Source: Akebia trifoliata
Taxonomy: Eukaryota > Streptophyta > Magnoliopsida > Ranunculales > Lardizabalaceae
DNA: 64,000 bases
Direction: 5' to 3'
Assembly (NCBI GenBank): GCA_017979445.1
Contig: CM030707.1
Coordinates: 22,822,586 to 22,886,585 of the forward strand
Below are positions 33,770 through 45,640 of the stretch, in pieces. The position numbers and the translations under genes are program-made. Position 1 is the first letter of the stretch. Each line of letters begins with the position of its first letter. The notes under the pieces were generated by a model that was not told where the DNA came from, searched no databases, and was given only the letters and a program-made list of their open reading frames with translations.

Positions 33770-36700
33770 ATGGAGAAGGTTGAGAGCACGGTAGTGGTGC
33801 ACAACATAGCGAAGAGGCATAACGTGGGGACGATGGCTCGAAGTGCTACGGCCTTCGGTGTCTCAGAACTAATACTTGTTGGACGCAGAGACTTCAACGC
33901 CTTCGGAAGCCATGGCTCCACTTCTCATCTCAGCTTCCGCCACTTCCACTCCCTCAACGATGCTCGAATTTACCTTAAAGATCGAGATTTCGACATTTGT
34001 GGAGTAGAGATCACCCCTGAATCTCTCCCTGTAAATCAACAACCTTTCAGGAAGAGCACTGCGTTCTTGCTCGGCAACGAGGTATCACTTACCACTTCTT
34101 CATCCTTATTAGGGTTTCAAACTAAGGAAGTTTAATAAAATTTAAATTTATTATTATTATTATTTTTTTTTTTTGAAGCATCCATTAATCTAAATTGGAA
34201 GAATTTAGTAAAACCCATCACCCAAATTGAAAATTTTGAAGCCGGGGGACTTAAGAAAACCCATAGCCTGTTACCCAACTTTTTTTTTTTTAAAGGATGT
34301 GGAACCCAATCGTCTAAATTGAGATCTTGAGGTACTTTTTTCAGAAAAATCCATAAGCCAAATTGGGATTTTTGAGGGAATTTAATAAAACCCATGACCC
34401 AACTTGAGATTTTGAGGGGACTAAAGAAAAACCTGTAAGATATGAACCAACTTGATTTTTTAAAGGAATTGAATAGCCCATTAAGCTAAATTGAGATCTT
34501 AAGCGAGTTCAAGAAGACTCAAATTGAGATTTTAAGGGAGTTTAAGAAAACCTGTTATGTGCCTATGTGTGTGGAATGGAGTAGAGTAATCATAATACAT
34601 AGCATTGCATTGGATAGTTTCCTAATGAGGGTAATTAGTTAAGATAGAATGGGTTTTGTGAGATCATTCTTGTTGAGAGAATGGATGGGTAGTTCCATAA
34701 GTGGGTGGTAATTCCATAATTGGTTACAATTCTAGGGCTAGTTTTGAAAAACCATGGTAGTGATTTGACACGTGCATGTAGAAGTCTTGTATTTAAACTA
34801 TTATAGATGTATCAAATAAAATTATGCGTAGAAAATATTGAGTCCTTTGGATTTAGAGATTGATCATCTCGAATTGGTCCATAGGAGGTCCGATCTCCCT
34901 CGAGTGAGATCATTTTCAATCTTTTTCCTCTTTGTATCTTATCAATAATTGGTATCAGAGCAATGATCCTCAAATGGAAATTGAGTCTATGGATGATGAG
35001 TTGAAGAAATTTTTTGAGTCGATGCATGATGATTTGTAGAAATGTCGTCCCTTAATCGAGTAATTCTCCAAAAAAATGAAGAAATAATTCAAAGAATACA
35101 AATTATATTTCTCGGAGTCGATCACCGTACAAATGGGAGCTTAGATGCAATCGAAGATCAACCTCCACAATCATTTTTCTAGAAATGTGAGATAAATGTC
35201 AACCTCGCCAAGTATGCTGAAGACAAAGAGCATCAATGATCTGGTGGCAAGAAGTTGAGTATGGATTTGGGAGAAAATTTTGAAGAAACAAAGCAAATTA
35301 ATTTCTTATACTTAGTAGAAGTTGGAGAGCCTTTCCTTTCATGTGAAACAAAGCCACGAGTAGTCGTTGAGAAGAAGGTGGTTGTTGATGTATAAAAAAT
35401 TGTTCGGCCTCGTATAACTAGCCCAATGGGTCAGTACCATCAAACCTTGGAAAATCTAAATGATCCATTCATGTTTGAAATATTCAATCATTTTCCATTG
35501 TGGGTGTTTCATTGATTCAATTGATGGATTGCCCATTCGAACTTTCTCCCTTTTCCCAAGTTTGAACATTGGAGAGATGCTCGAATTTAGAATCCATGGC
35601 TGTAATTCTTAGCATCAATTCTTACAACATCTTTCCATGGGTCTTAGTCATTTCCTTCAATAATTCCATCATCTCATCACTTTTGGCATTTCGAGTTTCT
35701 TTAGCCATGATAGGATCGTTGACTCCGATACTAATTGTTGATAAGATAAAAATAAGAAAAAGATCGAGAATGGTCTCATTCAAGGTAGATTAGATCTCCT
35801 ATAGATCAATTTGAGATGACCAGTCTCCAAATCCAAAAGGACTTAATATTTCTTTTGGATAATTTTATTTGATGCATTTACGATAGTTTAAATACAAGAC
35901 TTCTACGTACACATGTCAAAACCACTATCATGGTTTTTCAAAACTAACCCTAGAATCCTAACCACTTATGGAACTATCACTCATATATGGAACCACCCAT
36001 CCATTCTCTCAACAAGAATGATCCCACGAAACCCGTTTTATCTTAACTAATTACCCTCATCAGAAAATTATCCCATGCAATTCTATATGTACTATAATAA
36101 CTCTACTCCCTTTCTCACATATAGACACATAACAAAACCCATATCCCATATTGGAATTTTGAGGGAGTTTAAGAAAACTCAAATTGGGATTTTGAGGGAA
36201 TTTAAGATATAACCCATAACCCAAATTGAGATTTAGGGGGGACGGAAGAAAACCAATAATGTCTAAGCCAACTTGATTTTGATTTTTTTTAATAAGGAAT
36301 TGAAGAACCACCCCATTAAGCTAAATTGCATTTTTTAATGAGTTCAAGAAATCTAATATTGGGATTTTGAGGTCATTTAAGAGAATCATAAGCTAAAATG
36401 GGATTTTGAGGGAATTTAAGAAAACCCATAACCCAAATTTTGATTTTGAGGGAATTGAAGAAAACTATAAACCCAACTTGATTTTTTTTCCTTGATAAGT
36501 GCCGAACTTTAAAAATCAAGGAATTGAAGAACCCATTAAGCTAAATTGAGATTTTGAGTGAGTTCAAGAAAACTCAAAGTGAGATTTTGAGGTTATTTAA
36601 GAAAGCCCATAAGCTAAATTGGGATTTTGAGGGAATTTAAGAAAACTCTTAATCCAAATTGAGATTTGAGGGGACTGAAAAAAACCCATAACCTAATATC

Positions 36701-38573
36701 GTTTGAGTTCTTATTTTGAGGTAAGTTAAGAAAACTCATAAGCTAAATTGGGGTTTTGAGGGATTAAGAAAACCCATAACCCAAGTTGAGATTTTGACGG
36801 GTCTGAAGAAAACCCATAACGTAATATCATGTGAGTTCTTTGAATTTTGTAGGGAAGCGGCCTTTCTGCGAAGGAGTGTGAGATTTGTGACTTCTTTGTT
36901 TACATCCCACAATTTGGGTGTGGAACTGCATCCCTGAATGTTACGGTGGCAGCTTCAATTGTCCTTCACCATTTTGGAGGTAACTTTGAGTCACTCACTG
37001 TGGTATTGTACTCTATATGAATTATGAACACTTTTTTTTATTTATCAATATATGAATTATGAACACTTGGGATACTCAAACACTATCTAGTGATTTGCAT
37101 CTTTATATGGAAGAAAACCAGTACTTGAAGCTGCATGATGCTTGTAGAATTTAGTTCAAACATTGTTATTTGCTACTTGACATAGATGTGGTATGAGTCC
37201 ATTAGAAATTATTTGCTACTTGGCATAGAGGAGGTATGAGTCCGTTAGAAATAAAGTATTTCTATGGTCAGCCCTCATTGGATGAATCCATGTTATATAT
37301 TGACATGCCATTGTTTCTCCCTTATATTCATCAAATAAGAGTGTATCAGTTTGACCAAAAGAACGTCTTGTATCTGTTGGACTCTCACCAGATGCAACCT
37401 CTGGTGTCTTTTCTTTTTGAACTAGTATGATTTTTTGTTTTTTGTTTTTTGGGGGATTTAAGAACATTTTAAAATATTAGGTTGTTAAGACTTATGTAAA
37501 GACTTTGCAGGTATTATCAGTTCATTGAAGGGAGCATCCTGGGTCTAAGTACTCAGACACAAAATATCCATACCTAAGCACAATATCTTTGACATGTGTC
37601 TTATGTACACTGGCTCAGGTCTCACCACTAATGGATGATTATCTTCAAATAGATGGTTTCCATAAATTCTTTTTATATATGGGAAATCTCTCTAATTTTG
37701 CATTTTCCGTATTCTAAAAATAAGAAACTTGTCTCCACTGACGGATACGTATCTTTTTTTTTTGGTTCTGATTGATTCCTTCGAGGGAAATTCTGCCACC
37801 TTTTGTTGGTTTTTCCAGAATCCTATTAGATTACCAGTTGTCTTTCATAGGTTGTTCACTGTTATTATTCGTTGAATTATGGAGACATTAGAACCCATTA
37901 TGTGGAATAGAAGATAGAGGAAAGCAACATTGCCTAAACAGAAGAATTCCTTAACTGGCTCAATGAAGCTTAACTTTGACTAGAATCTAATCTAGCCAGC
38001 ATAAAAGGGATAATTAGGAGAAAAAAATTGAGGAGTCATCAAAAAGATTCCTTGGTTAGCGGACGCGTGTCAGGTTGAAAGACTTCTTACATTGGAGAAT
38101 AAGGTGTTAGAAGAAGGATTGAAGGTTTTCCAATCTTTTTTTTCATTTGTTCTTTAGTGGAAAAAGGTCTCTTTAATTGCATTTTCTATGCTCTACAAAT
38201 CTTCATTACTATACTGAAATTTTCATTGGAATATCTTTATACTTACCATATGTTGGCATAAATGCTTAGGGATCTCTTATATTTTAGTGAGATTTTTTTC
38301 ATGTTCTTACGAGTATGAGCTTTTATTTAATCCTCAATTATGTGGGTTTCTTCAGTTTGGGCAGGCTTTCCCGAAAGAATGCGTGATGGGAACAAGTTTG
38401 TTGTGGCCGAGAAGCCTGTGAAACAGGTGAGGCGAAATTACTGTGCAGAAACAGCTGAATCTATTATTGAAGAGCGGAAACTTAGAAAGGAAAATGCCTC
38501 CCATGGTTTCTTTGATGACAATGGAACCAATGATTTGCCGTCGAACATGTTGGATACATTATTTGATGGTTAG
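33770..38573 (+). CDS. SpoU/TrmH-family RNA 2'-O-methyltransferase
   Basis: Three exons, 33770-34081, 36853-36979 and 38356-38573, give 218 aa. Members of this family transfer a methyl group from S-adenosylmethionine to ribose 2'-OH in tRNA or rRNA through a trefoil-knot (SPOUT) fold. All three SpoU motifs are present: motif 1 HNVGTMARSATAFG (residues 17-30), motif 2 FLLGNEGSGLS (99-109, across the first junction) and motif 3 IPQFGCGTASLNVTVAAS (122-139). The C-terminal tail (about 147-217) is charged and not recognised. Donors GTATCA and GTAACT, acceptors TTTGTAG and TTCTTCAG; the phases (0 then 1) fit. ATG at 33770 is preferred, just after a (CA)n tract. Target RNA cannot be told. Intron 1 (2.8 kb) is filled with repeats and a retroelement. 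Confidence 0.88.
34165..34552 (+). repeat. Intronic minisatellite, left block
   Basis: Degenerate units of roughly 40-50 bp built from AAATTGGGATTTTGAGGGAA, TTTAAGAAAACCCATAACC and similar words, in intron 1 of the methyltransferase gene. It continues after the retroelement at 36140. Short frames on the opposite strand through it are artefacts. Confidence 0.6.
34553..36134. mobile_element. Retroelement with two LTRs in inverted orientation
   Basis: A plus-strand LTR starts at 34553 (TGTTATGTGCCTATGTGTG) and ends near 34944. It is followed by the tRNA-iMet primer site TGGTATCAGAGC at 34950-34961 and a gag-like frame (SMDDELKKFFESMHDDL). A second, clearly homologous LTR lies on the minus strand, from 36134 (TGTTATGTGTCTATATGTG) back to about 35745, followed on that strand by a degenerate primer site (TTAGTATCGGAGTC) and a gag-like frame (MAKETRNAKSDEMMELLKEM). 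Both outer ends are therefore U3 ends. AAACC flanks both sides (34548-34552, 36135-36139). Located in intron 1 of the methyltransferase gene. Confidence 0.7.
36140..36840 (+). repeat. Intronic minisatellite, right block
   Basis: Continuation of the 34165-34552 array. Units such as ATTGGGATTTTGAGGGAATT, TAAGAAAACCCATAACCCAA and AAGCTAAATTGAGATTTTGA recur more than ten times. It ends about 15 bp before the exon 2 acceptor at 36852, so the array runs nearly to the splice site. Confidence 0.7.
36980..38355 (+). other. Intron 2 of the methyltransferase gene
   Basis: Bounded by GTAACT at 36980 and TTCTTCAG at 38355. Splicing gives LHHFG-VWAGFPERM. AT-rich, with no bounded element recognised. Small frames inside it, including one near 37236, have no recognisable domain. 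Confidence 0.7.
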
Positions 38574-40384
38574 TGATTGAACAGTATTTAAGATTAACTT
38601 CTTTCGCCTTCTACAAGATTATGGATCATAAACACAAGCAGCGGTGCTGATCACAGGTTTTTATTTGCTGTCATCCAAGAAGTAACCTGCCTATCACCAG
38701 AAATGGTCGGTGAAAAGTTCATCGATCAGAGAAAATGGTGTGTATTTCTAACATTTTTTGTTGGTTGAGAATCTAATGTCATTACCATGTGGGAGCAATT
38801 AATGATTTTGTGTAACTAATGGTATCCTCACTATTCTAGATTAGGATAGTTGCAAGGACACAGATGTTATTTTATATTCCTTCTTAGAATTACTTGTGGG
38901 TGTTGTCCTCATTTGCACAACTTACAATTTTCTTAAAGAATAGAATTGCCTTTATAAGTTATGTAACAGGTATCGTGCCCGTGTAGGTAAGTTTTGATAG
39001 TGCCTGATGAAGCCCAAGTTTATTAAAGCTTTGTCTTAGTAGTTTTAACTTCCAAGTATGTTAAAGCTGTCTCAGTAGTTTTAATTTCCAAGTATGTTAA
39101 AAACTCTGACACTGCCATGTCTTAGGGCCATGACAGATGAACTTACTCCAGTTTCTTGCAGATTTTGTGGTCTTCTTGTCAAATGTAATAATTTGTTCTG
39201 ATTTTAGGAACTGGAGGAGAGGATTGGTGTTAAAGGTTTCTGGTTTTGTAGGTGAGGTATATAGTTCTAATGTAGTAGTAGTAGTAGATGTTGGGTCTTG
39301 AATATCTATCTGATTACCCTAAATTTAGATTTTCTACTTAAACTTAATTGGTTCTAGATGAAGATTCTGCTTTGAATATTTTGGATGGATGGTTCATAGT
39401 GATTTGCCTCCCACGTTGTCGATATGTATTAGTTACCCTTTGTGAAGGTTCTTGATTTCTGAACTTCACCCTTGTGCCAGTTTTGCCATGAATGGAGATT
39501 CAGGGTTTGTCTAAATTCACCATAAATTGCATTTTAGTGTAATATCAAATTACGTCCTTCCCAAGTGTTTTCTTACATACATGATAACCATCCCTATTTC
39601 TTGATATTCATAAAAAATTGATTTTAAGTGTGATACTTGATTCTAATTTTTAATGAATCTTTTGTTTTTTTTTGGTAATCTTGCAAAATGGATCCTATTC
39701 GAAAATCACACAGATGCAGTTGAATCTACTTGTTATTCAGCTAAGATGGGAATGAATATAAATCAGTAATCTCCCCTCCCAAATGAAACAAGAACAAAAA
39801 ATAAAAATAAATCAGGTGGTGCATTTATTGTGTGATTCTCGTATTCATATTGAAGGTAGTTGCATGGAGAAACATTACATAGCATTCTGAATCACAATGC
39901 GATTGGGAAAAACAAATTATTGTCTTTCAAATTTTATGTCGCATACTGAATCAAAATGCTGAGTTGAAAAAAAAAAAAAATTTGACACGTTTTTTGGATT
40001 AGAGTGATCATTGTGATTTAGAATTTAATAAATTTATACATATATCCCTCCATGATTTAGTGAATATTTGAGATACCCTTATGTTTTGGAACTGATGACA
40101 TGCCCCTTGACCTAAGTCTTCTCATGTAAAATAATAGAACCTAATCCAAACGTCGTCATCTTCAAATTCTTTAAATAAAAAAAAAAACACTTTATTTTCT
40201 TACCTAACCCAATTATTTTCTAGCTCTTCAACCTCTATTAATGTGTTGATCCTCGGTCTTTAATCCTTTTTTTTTTTTTAACTTAACCTTGATGATCCCT
40301 TTTCGAAAACTCTTGATTCTTTGCCCTCAAATTTCTATCATCTTCTAATTCAAAAATCATAGCTGGTTCAAGAGGTTTGAAGGT
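38574..40384. other. 3' flank of methyltransferase gene and intergenic
   Basis: Contains the presumed 3' UTR (no strong AATAAA seen close to the stop) and AT-rich spacer with a (TAG)n run near 39270. No second gene is recognised. Confidence 0.4.
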
Positions 40385-40754
40385 TGAAGAAGTAGAAATC
40401 TGCACACTTTTTCAAATTTTTGTGACCAAGTGGGTCTTTTTGAGCTACAATTTAAGTAGGCCTCACTTTATTTGAGACGGGACCACTTGGAAACTTAGGG
40501 TATATTCTTTACAGAAATCAACTCTAGCTCCAGAAGTTGGTTTCTGAAAAAAGTAGAAATCCAGAGTTTAAAAAGTCACATCAAGCAGAAGTTTGTTCGT
40601 TACAAGAGCATATAAGCCAGAAATTGATGTTTGTTTGACAATTTTTTTATTGCTGGATTCTGGTAAAATGACCAGAATACCTTTAATATATGCACTTAGA
40701 ATACATAAACAATGAACACAATACCTTAATAAATAAATATATATATATAGATAT

Positions 40755-41111
40755 GGGAGCGGTTCAGCGGCCCCAAAGTTTGCCAAGCATTTTTCAAAAC
40801 ATGGGTTAGAAGCTTTGGAATGAGCTGATTTTTTGTGTGAGGATGATCTCTACGGTGAAGAGATCATCCTCTCAAAAAATCAGCTCATTTTGAAATTTCT
40901 AACCTTAGTTTACAAATTGAAGAATCGTGGACCGTCCAATTTTTATAAATCACTTTTGATGGGGTTAGAAATTTTGGAATAGGTTGGTTTTTGGTGAGGA
41001 TGATCCCCTCATCATGGAGATCATCTTCACAAAAAATCAACTCATTCCAAAGCTTCTTACCTATGTTTTGAAAAATGTTTGGCAAACTTTAGGGGCCGTT
41101 GAACCACTCCC
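40755..41111. mobile_element. Cloverleaf-type MITE, copy H
   Basis: Ends GGGAGCGGTTCAGCGGCCCC and GGGGCCGTTGAACCACTCCC are inverted repeats. Two hairpins (GTGAGGATGATCTC / GAGATCATCCTC and GTGAGGATGATCC / GATCATCTTCAC) flank a middle module with GTGGACCGTCC in the opposite orientation to copy A. Flanks TATAGATAT and TATATATAT match at 8 of 9 positions. Third level of nesting: MITE in Harbinger element in copia LTR. Confidence 0.72.
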
Positions 41112-41274
41112 TATATATATATTTTATATTAAAATTTTTTAAAAATAATTATTTTTAATTTAAATAAATTTATAAATTTTATAATTCTATCAAAATTTTG
41201 GTAGCATTTCCTCTTAAAAATGAACATATGATAAAGAAAATACCTAGATATTATACAATCCAACATCTACATAA

Positions 41275-42085
41275 AGATGAAGGGTGTTTTGGTAATAGAG
41301 TAGTGATGATGAATTACTTTTGATCATGGTAGTAAAGATGAAGGGTATTTTGATAATTCCATTTTGCTTTTTAAGGTTAAGCTTAGTTGGAAATTTGATT
41401 AAAGATGAAGGGTATTTTGGTAATTGACAAAGATGAAGGGTATTTTGATAATTCACTTTTATTTTTTAAGGTTAAGTTTGGTTGGAAATTTGATTAAAGA
41501 TAAAGGGTATTTTAATAAAGATGAAGGGTCTTTTGAAAATTCTCTTTTATTTTTTAAGGTTAAGTTTGGTTGAAAATTTGATTAAAGATGAAAGGTATTT
41601 TGATAATTTTCTTTTATTTTTAAAGGTTAAGTTTAGTTGGAAATTTGATTAAAGATGAAGGGTATTTTGATAATTTTTTTATTTTTTAAAGTTAAGTTTG
41701 ACTGCCCGGCCTTCCCCAAGGATACTTCCTTGAACAGCCTCACCTCCCATCACAGAGCAGGCTTCGAAATCTTCCATATGTCTCTTGGAACACCACAGCT
41801 ATCCAGGAACGAATGATAGAAGGGAATGTCAGGTAGGCTTGCGAAGTTATGAGAGTAAGTGGTAAAAATGAAGGGTATTTTGATAATTTTCGTTTTGTTT
41901 TTTAAGGTTAAGTTGATTGAAATTTTGATTAAAGATGAAGCGTATTTTAGTAAAAAAGATGGGTATTTTGGAAGATGAAGGGTGTTTTGGTAAAGATAAA
42001 AAGTATTTTGGCAATCTCATTTCATTTTTTAATGTAAAGTTTGATTGAAAATTTGATTAAAGATGAAGGGTATTTTGATAACTAC
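41275..42085 (+). repeat. Minisatellite, about 65-bp unit
   Basis: Units built from AAAGATGAAGGGTATTTTGA, TAATTCACTTTTATTTTTTA and AGGTTAAGTTTGGTTGGAAA recur about ten times, with deletions, interrupted by a non-repetitive GC-rich patch at about 41700-41850. It lies within the Harbinger-type element. Confidence 0.65.
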
Positions 42086-43030
42086 ATTTGAATCATTTTG
42101 CGTTTTTAGTTTCCCACAAAAGTCATTTGAAGAAGTCCCTCTTAAGCGACTTCTTTTAGGAACTACTTTTAAGTTTCAATGAAATCTGCGGGAGCCAAAA
42201 AAGTTCAAACAAACATCATTTATTTGGATTTTTTGGTTAAAAGCTAAAAAAAAAAAATTGGCTCGTGAAACTCAAAAGAATAGGGCCTTATTCTTCTCAT
42301 TGAAGAAAATAAGTTCATTTATTTAGTTGTCAAAAATCTCTTTTGGGTGAATGATAAATCGGCTTCAAACAACCCTTATTAGCTATGATTTGGTGTATGT
42401 GGTTTATAAAACTATTGAATTTATTAGTGAAACTTTTTAGTCCCACATCGGATAAGAATAATAAATTTGTCTAGTTCTTATATAAAACTTCTCATATTAC
42501 TTAAGTGAATATGAGAGAGAGACTTGGATAAGCCCACGCACGCACACAAGGGGCTCATGGGCTCAAGAAGGATTTAAATCATTGGTCTAAAAAATCCTTA
42601 ACGCGTGTGTGGGTACACGATCCGCGCAAGGGGGTGTAAATTTCGACAATTTGACTTAAAGTAGGTGTGTGCGACGGGCCATTTTACTCATTTACATGTT
42701 GAGCTTAGGCTTAGGCTTAAATTTGAATTTTTTTAAGGGCACCTTCTTTGATTTTTTGGTTGTTTCTTAAGAGACACACCTTTTCTTTTCCAAGAGACAT
42801 TATGTTTCTTAGATTCTTTTATTTTTAAGAGACATTATGCCTTTTATTATTGGGAAGCAATTGTTCATTGATCCGTGAGCACCAAATTGTGGGAATAAAA
42901 TTGTCTTAAGGACATTGTGTTCAACACAAACTTCGATCAATCCTTATTTTATTTGCTTCTCGAGCATTTACTGGATAACAATCTTAAGACAATTTTTGGT
43001 ATTTTATTTTGTTTTCACATATTAGAAAAA

Positions 43031-43270
43031 TGACTCACCAAGAAAAACCCAAGAAATTTAATGGCTTAGATTTCAAGCGTTGGTAACAGAAAATGTAATT
43101 TATTTGACAACATTAAATTTAGTCAAATTCCTTCAAGAAAATGCTCATGTTCTTAAGGAGAACAAATCAGATATCATAACTATTGCTGCTATCGAAGCAT
43201 ATAAACATTCTGATTTCCTATGCAGGAATTATATCCTTAACGGATTAGATAACACATTGTATAATGTATA
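43031..43270 (+). pseudogene. Copia gag, N-terminal part
   Basis: ATG at 43031 opens MTHQEKPKKFNGLDFKRW, then a stop, and further gag text follows in broken frames (AIEAYKHSDFLCRNYILNGL, DNTLYNVYS). This is the start of a copia gag. It is interrupted at 43274 by the solo LTR and continues at 44592. Confidence 0.7.
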
Positions 43271-43274
43271 TAGT

Positions 43275-44591
43275 TGATAAGGTTCCAATAATCTCATTTT
43301 GGGACCTTAATTTCACCAAGATTATCAAAGTTTTAGCACTAGTTCCCTTAAAATAATAATAAATTATATTAAATCCCAAATTAATGTGGCTAACAATAGT
43401 TTGTTACTAATTTCAGGTAAAAAGGCTACATTCGGAAACCAACAAAAATCGTAACAATTACTGTTACAACATGCGAGCAAAAAGGAAGCATCCAGCAAAA
43501 TCTCGAGGAATTTGGGCGCCACGTCACCGCGCCGCGGCTAGCTAAGACCGCGCCGTGGTCATTTCGAGGAATTTGTCCTCGAGATTTTTACAGAAGCTTC
43601 TAGAAGCTTCGGTGGTTGTAACTGATTGGGTCATTCGAATCAAATTATCCGCCAAATCACCCCGATTACCTGAATACGAACATTATAAATTGGAGGGTTG
43701 ATTTCAGAAAAGGGGTCCCCTCTTGGGTCCCTCTTAGGCTGTTCTTCTTCTTTTGTAATTTTTGATTTTTCTCTTTGTAATTATCTGGTTTCTTAGTTTT
43801 GAGAGAGAACTCTTTAGTGTAGTGAGAACTTCAAGAGTGATCCATTCATACTTCTTGTAATCCTTTGGAGAGCTATTAAATGAGCATTACTGATCAATCA
43901 TCATCTTCTTCATCCATTCTCTCTTTTCTCTTTTATTAATTTCTGCAATTTTAGTTCTTGCGATGATTGGCTAAATTCTCATTAGAGAAGTTAAGAAAGT
44001 CAGAGCAAATTAATCCCTCTAATGTAGATTTATATTCTTGCTTTGCTTACATGTTATTATTCATGAAAATTCTCCTCTGATTAAGGTAATCTAGTTTATA
44101 TTTCTAATTCAACTTTGATAGCCATTACTTAGATAAGTTCAAGAACGGTTATGCTTTGTGAAGAATCAGAATATAAATTGGGCAATCTCCATCATATTAG
44201 GATTTTCATGAATAGCTTTTAATTTCTTTCAAAATTTTAATTGATCCATCTTCCGATCCATGAGCAATGACTTGCTCCATGGATTGAGTTAATTTCAGAA
44301 TTTATTTACATTATGGATTAATTGCAAAGGTTTGATTGACTTCTCTAATATCTTTTTCTTATATCTTCAATCTTTATTTTTTGTTTTTAATTTCAATTGC
44401 AGGTAATTTTCATTTCAATTGTGCAACGAATCAATTCTGTTTTAAAACCAATCTGTTTCTAACTCTGTTTTTCATTTTAATCGATTGAACATTTGAATCC
44501 AAGCTGTCCCTGTGGAACGAATTCAACTTGCCCAAAGTCTTAGTTCACATCTTAATCTCTGCATTTATTTAGCAAAATTTACAATCGATCA
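43275..44591 (+). mobile_element. Solo LTR inside copia gag
   Basis: Starts TGATAAGGTTCCAATAATC and ends TTTACAATCGATCA, flanked by ATAGT at 43270-43274 and 44592-44596. Removing it and one ATAGT rejoins the gag reading frame (...TLYNVYS-PIAIAKEPWEFLDK). It has a GC-rich block (GCGCCGCGGCTAGC near 43530) and the CCCTGTGGAACGA phrase near the 3' end. No internal domain or second LTR. Length 1,317 bp. Related to the LTR-like sequence at 645-1930. Confidence 0.85.
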
Positions 44592-44596
44592 ATAGT

Positions 44597-45140
44597 CCAA
44601 TCGCCATTGCAAAAGAACCGTGGGAATTCTTAGACAAAATATATAAGACAGAAGATGTTGGACAAAAACAATTTGTAGTCGGCAAATTCTTAGATTATAA
44701 AATGTTGGATTCCAAAACAGTTATAAATCAAGTCCAAGAACTTCAGATTATTCTGTATGAAATTCATGCAGAAGGCATATCTATTAATGAATCCTTTCAA
44801 GTGGCATTGGTAATTGAAAAATTACCATCTTGGAAAGACTTCAAAAATTATTTGAAGTATAAACGCAAGGTGATAAAACTCGAAGACTTGATAGTACAGT
44901 TAAGGATTGAGAAAGATAGTAGAATGAGTGAGAAAAAGGGCGAAGAATAATTACTTCGAGTCCAAGGCCAATGTGGTAGAAGTTAAATAGCCTAATTCAA
45001 ATTCTCACAACAAAAAGAGAAAAATCTCTCTTTGGGTCATAAAGGTAATGACTTTAAAAGATTCAAGGAAACCTATTTTGTTTGCAATAAACTTGGACAT
45101 CGAGCCAAGGACTGTCGCAAATACAAGGACTAAGATTTAT
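44597..45140 (+). pseudogene. Copia gag, C-terminal part with zinc knuckle
   Basis: In-frame text PIAIAKEPWEFLDKIYKTED, then an 82-codon open part starting at 44702 (MLDSKTVINQVQELQIILYE, LPSWKDFKNYLKYKR), is the UBN2/gag domain of copia elements. A zinc knuckle follows in another frame, FVCNKLGHRAKDC, where the first Cys of C-x2-C-x4-H-x4-C has become Tyr. The reading frame is broken between them. Confidence 0.75.
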
Positions 45141-45640
45141 CGAAGAATAAATTTGTTCAAACCTTGTTGACTGAAGTAGAGAATCTTGTTGTAGTTGTTT
45201 CTAATATCAACATCTCTGTAATTGTCTCTGAAGTAAATTTAGTCGAAAATACTAAATAATGGTGAGTAGTCACTAGGACTACTTGATATATATGTTCTGA
45301 TAAAAAGTTAATTTCAAAATATATTAAAACAGCAAATGATGAACAACTCTTTATGGACAACTCTTCAACTTCCAGAATTGAAAGTTAAAGGAAGGTAGTG
45401 CTAAAATTTACTTCAAAGAAGAGTCTTACATTAACTGATGTGCTGCACGTACCAGACATCTAGAAAAATCTTGTATCTAGATCTTTACTTAATAAGAAGG
45501 GTTTCAGATTGGTATTTGAATGTAATAAATTTGTACTTACTAAAAATGGGATGTATGTGGGTAAAGGATACCTGACCAGCGGTCTATTTAAGATGAATGT
45601 AATGACGATTGTACATAAAAATTCTCGTATAACTAGTAGT
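45141..45640 (+). pseudogene. Copia protease region remnant
   Basis: Broken frames give LVSRSLLNKKGFRLVFECNK and YVGKGYLTSGLFKMNV, which belong to the region after the aspartic protease of copia pol. The sequence then jumps to the end of pol, so GAG-pre-integrase, integrase and most of the reverse transcriptase are deleted. Confidence 0.65.

Larger units (their letters stand above)
40498..42287. mobile_element. PIF/Harbinger-type element inside copia 5' LTR
   Basis: Flanked by TTA at 40495-40497 and 42288-42290. The 3' LTR preserves the empty site (GGAAACTTATTCTTCTCATT), which proves the insertion and its 3-bp duplication. Ends GGGTATATTCTTTACAG and AAAAGAATAGGGCC are inverted-like. The sub-terminal blocks match those of the 8.6-kb Harbinger element. 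No transposase remains; the interior holds a MITE (40755-41111), a minisatellite (41275-42085) and an odd GC-rich patch. Confidence 0.8.

Noticed and set aside
34132..34395. 87-codon minus-strand frame
   Set aside because: Lies in the intronic minisatellite of the methyltransferase gene. The text is a translation of the repeat.
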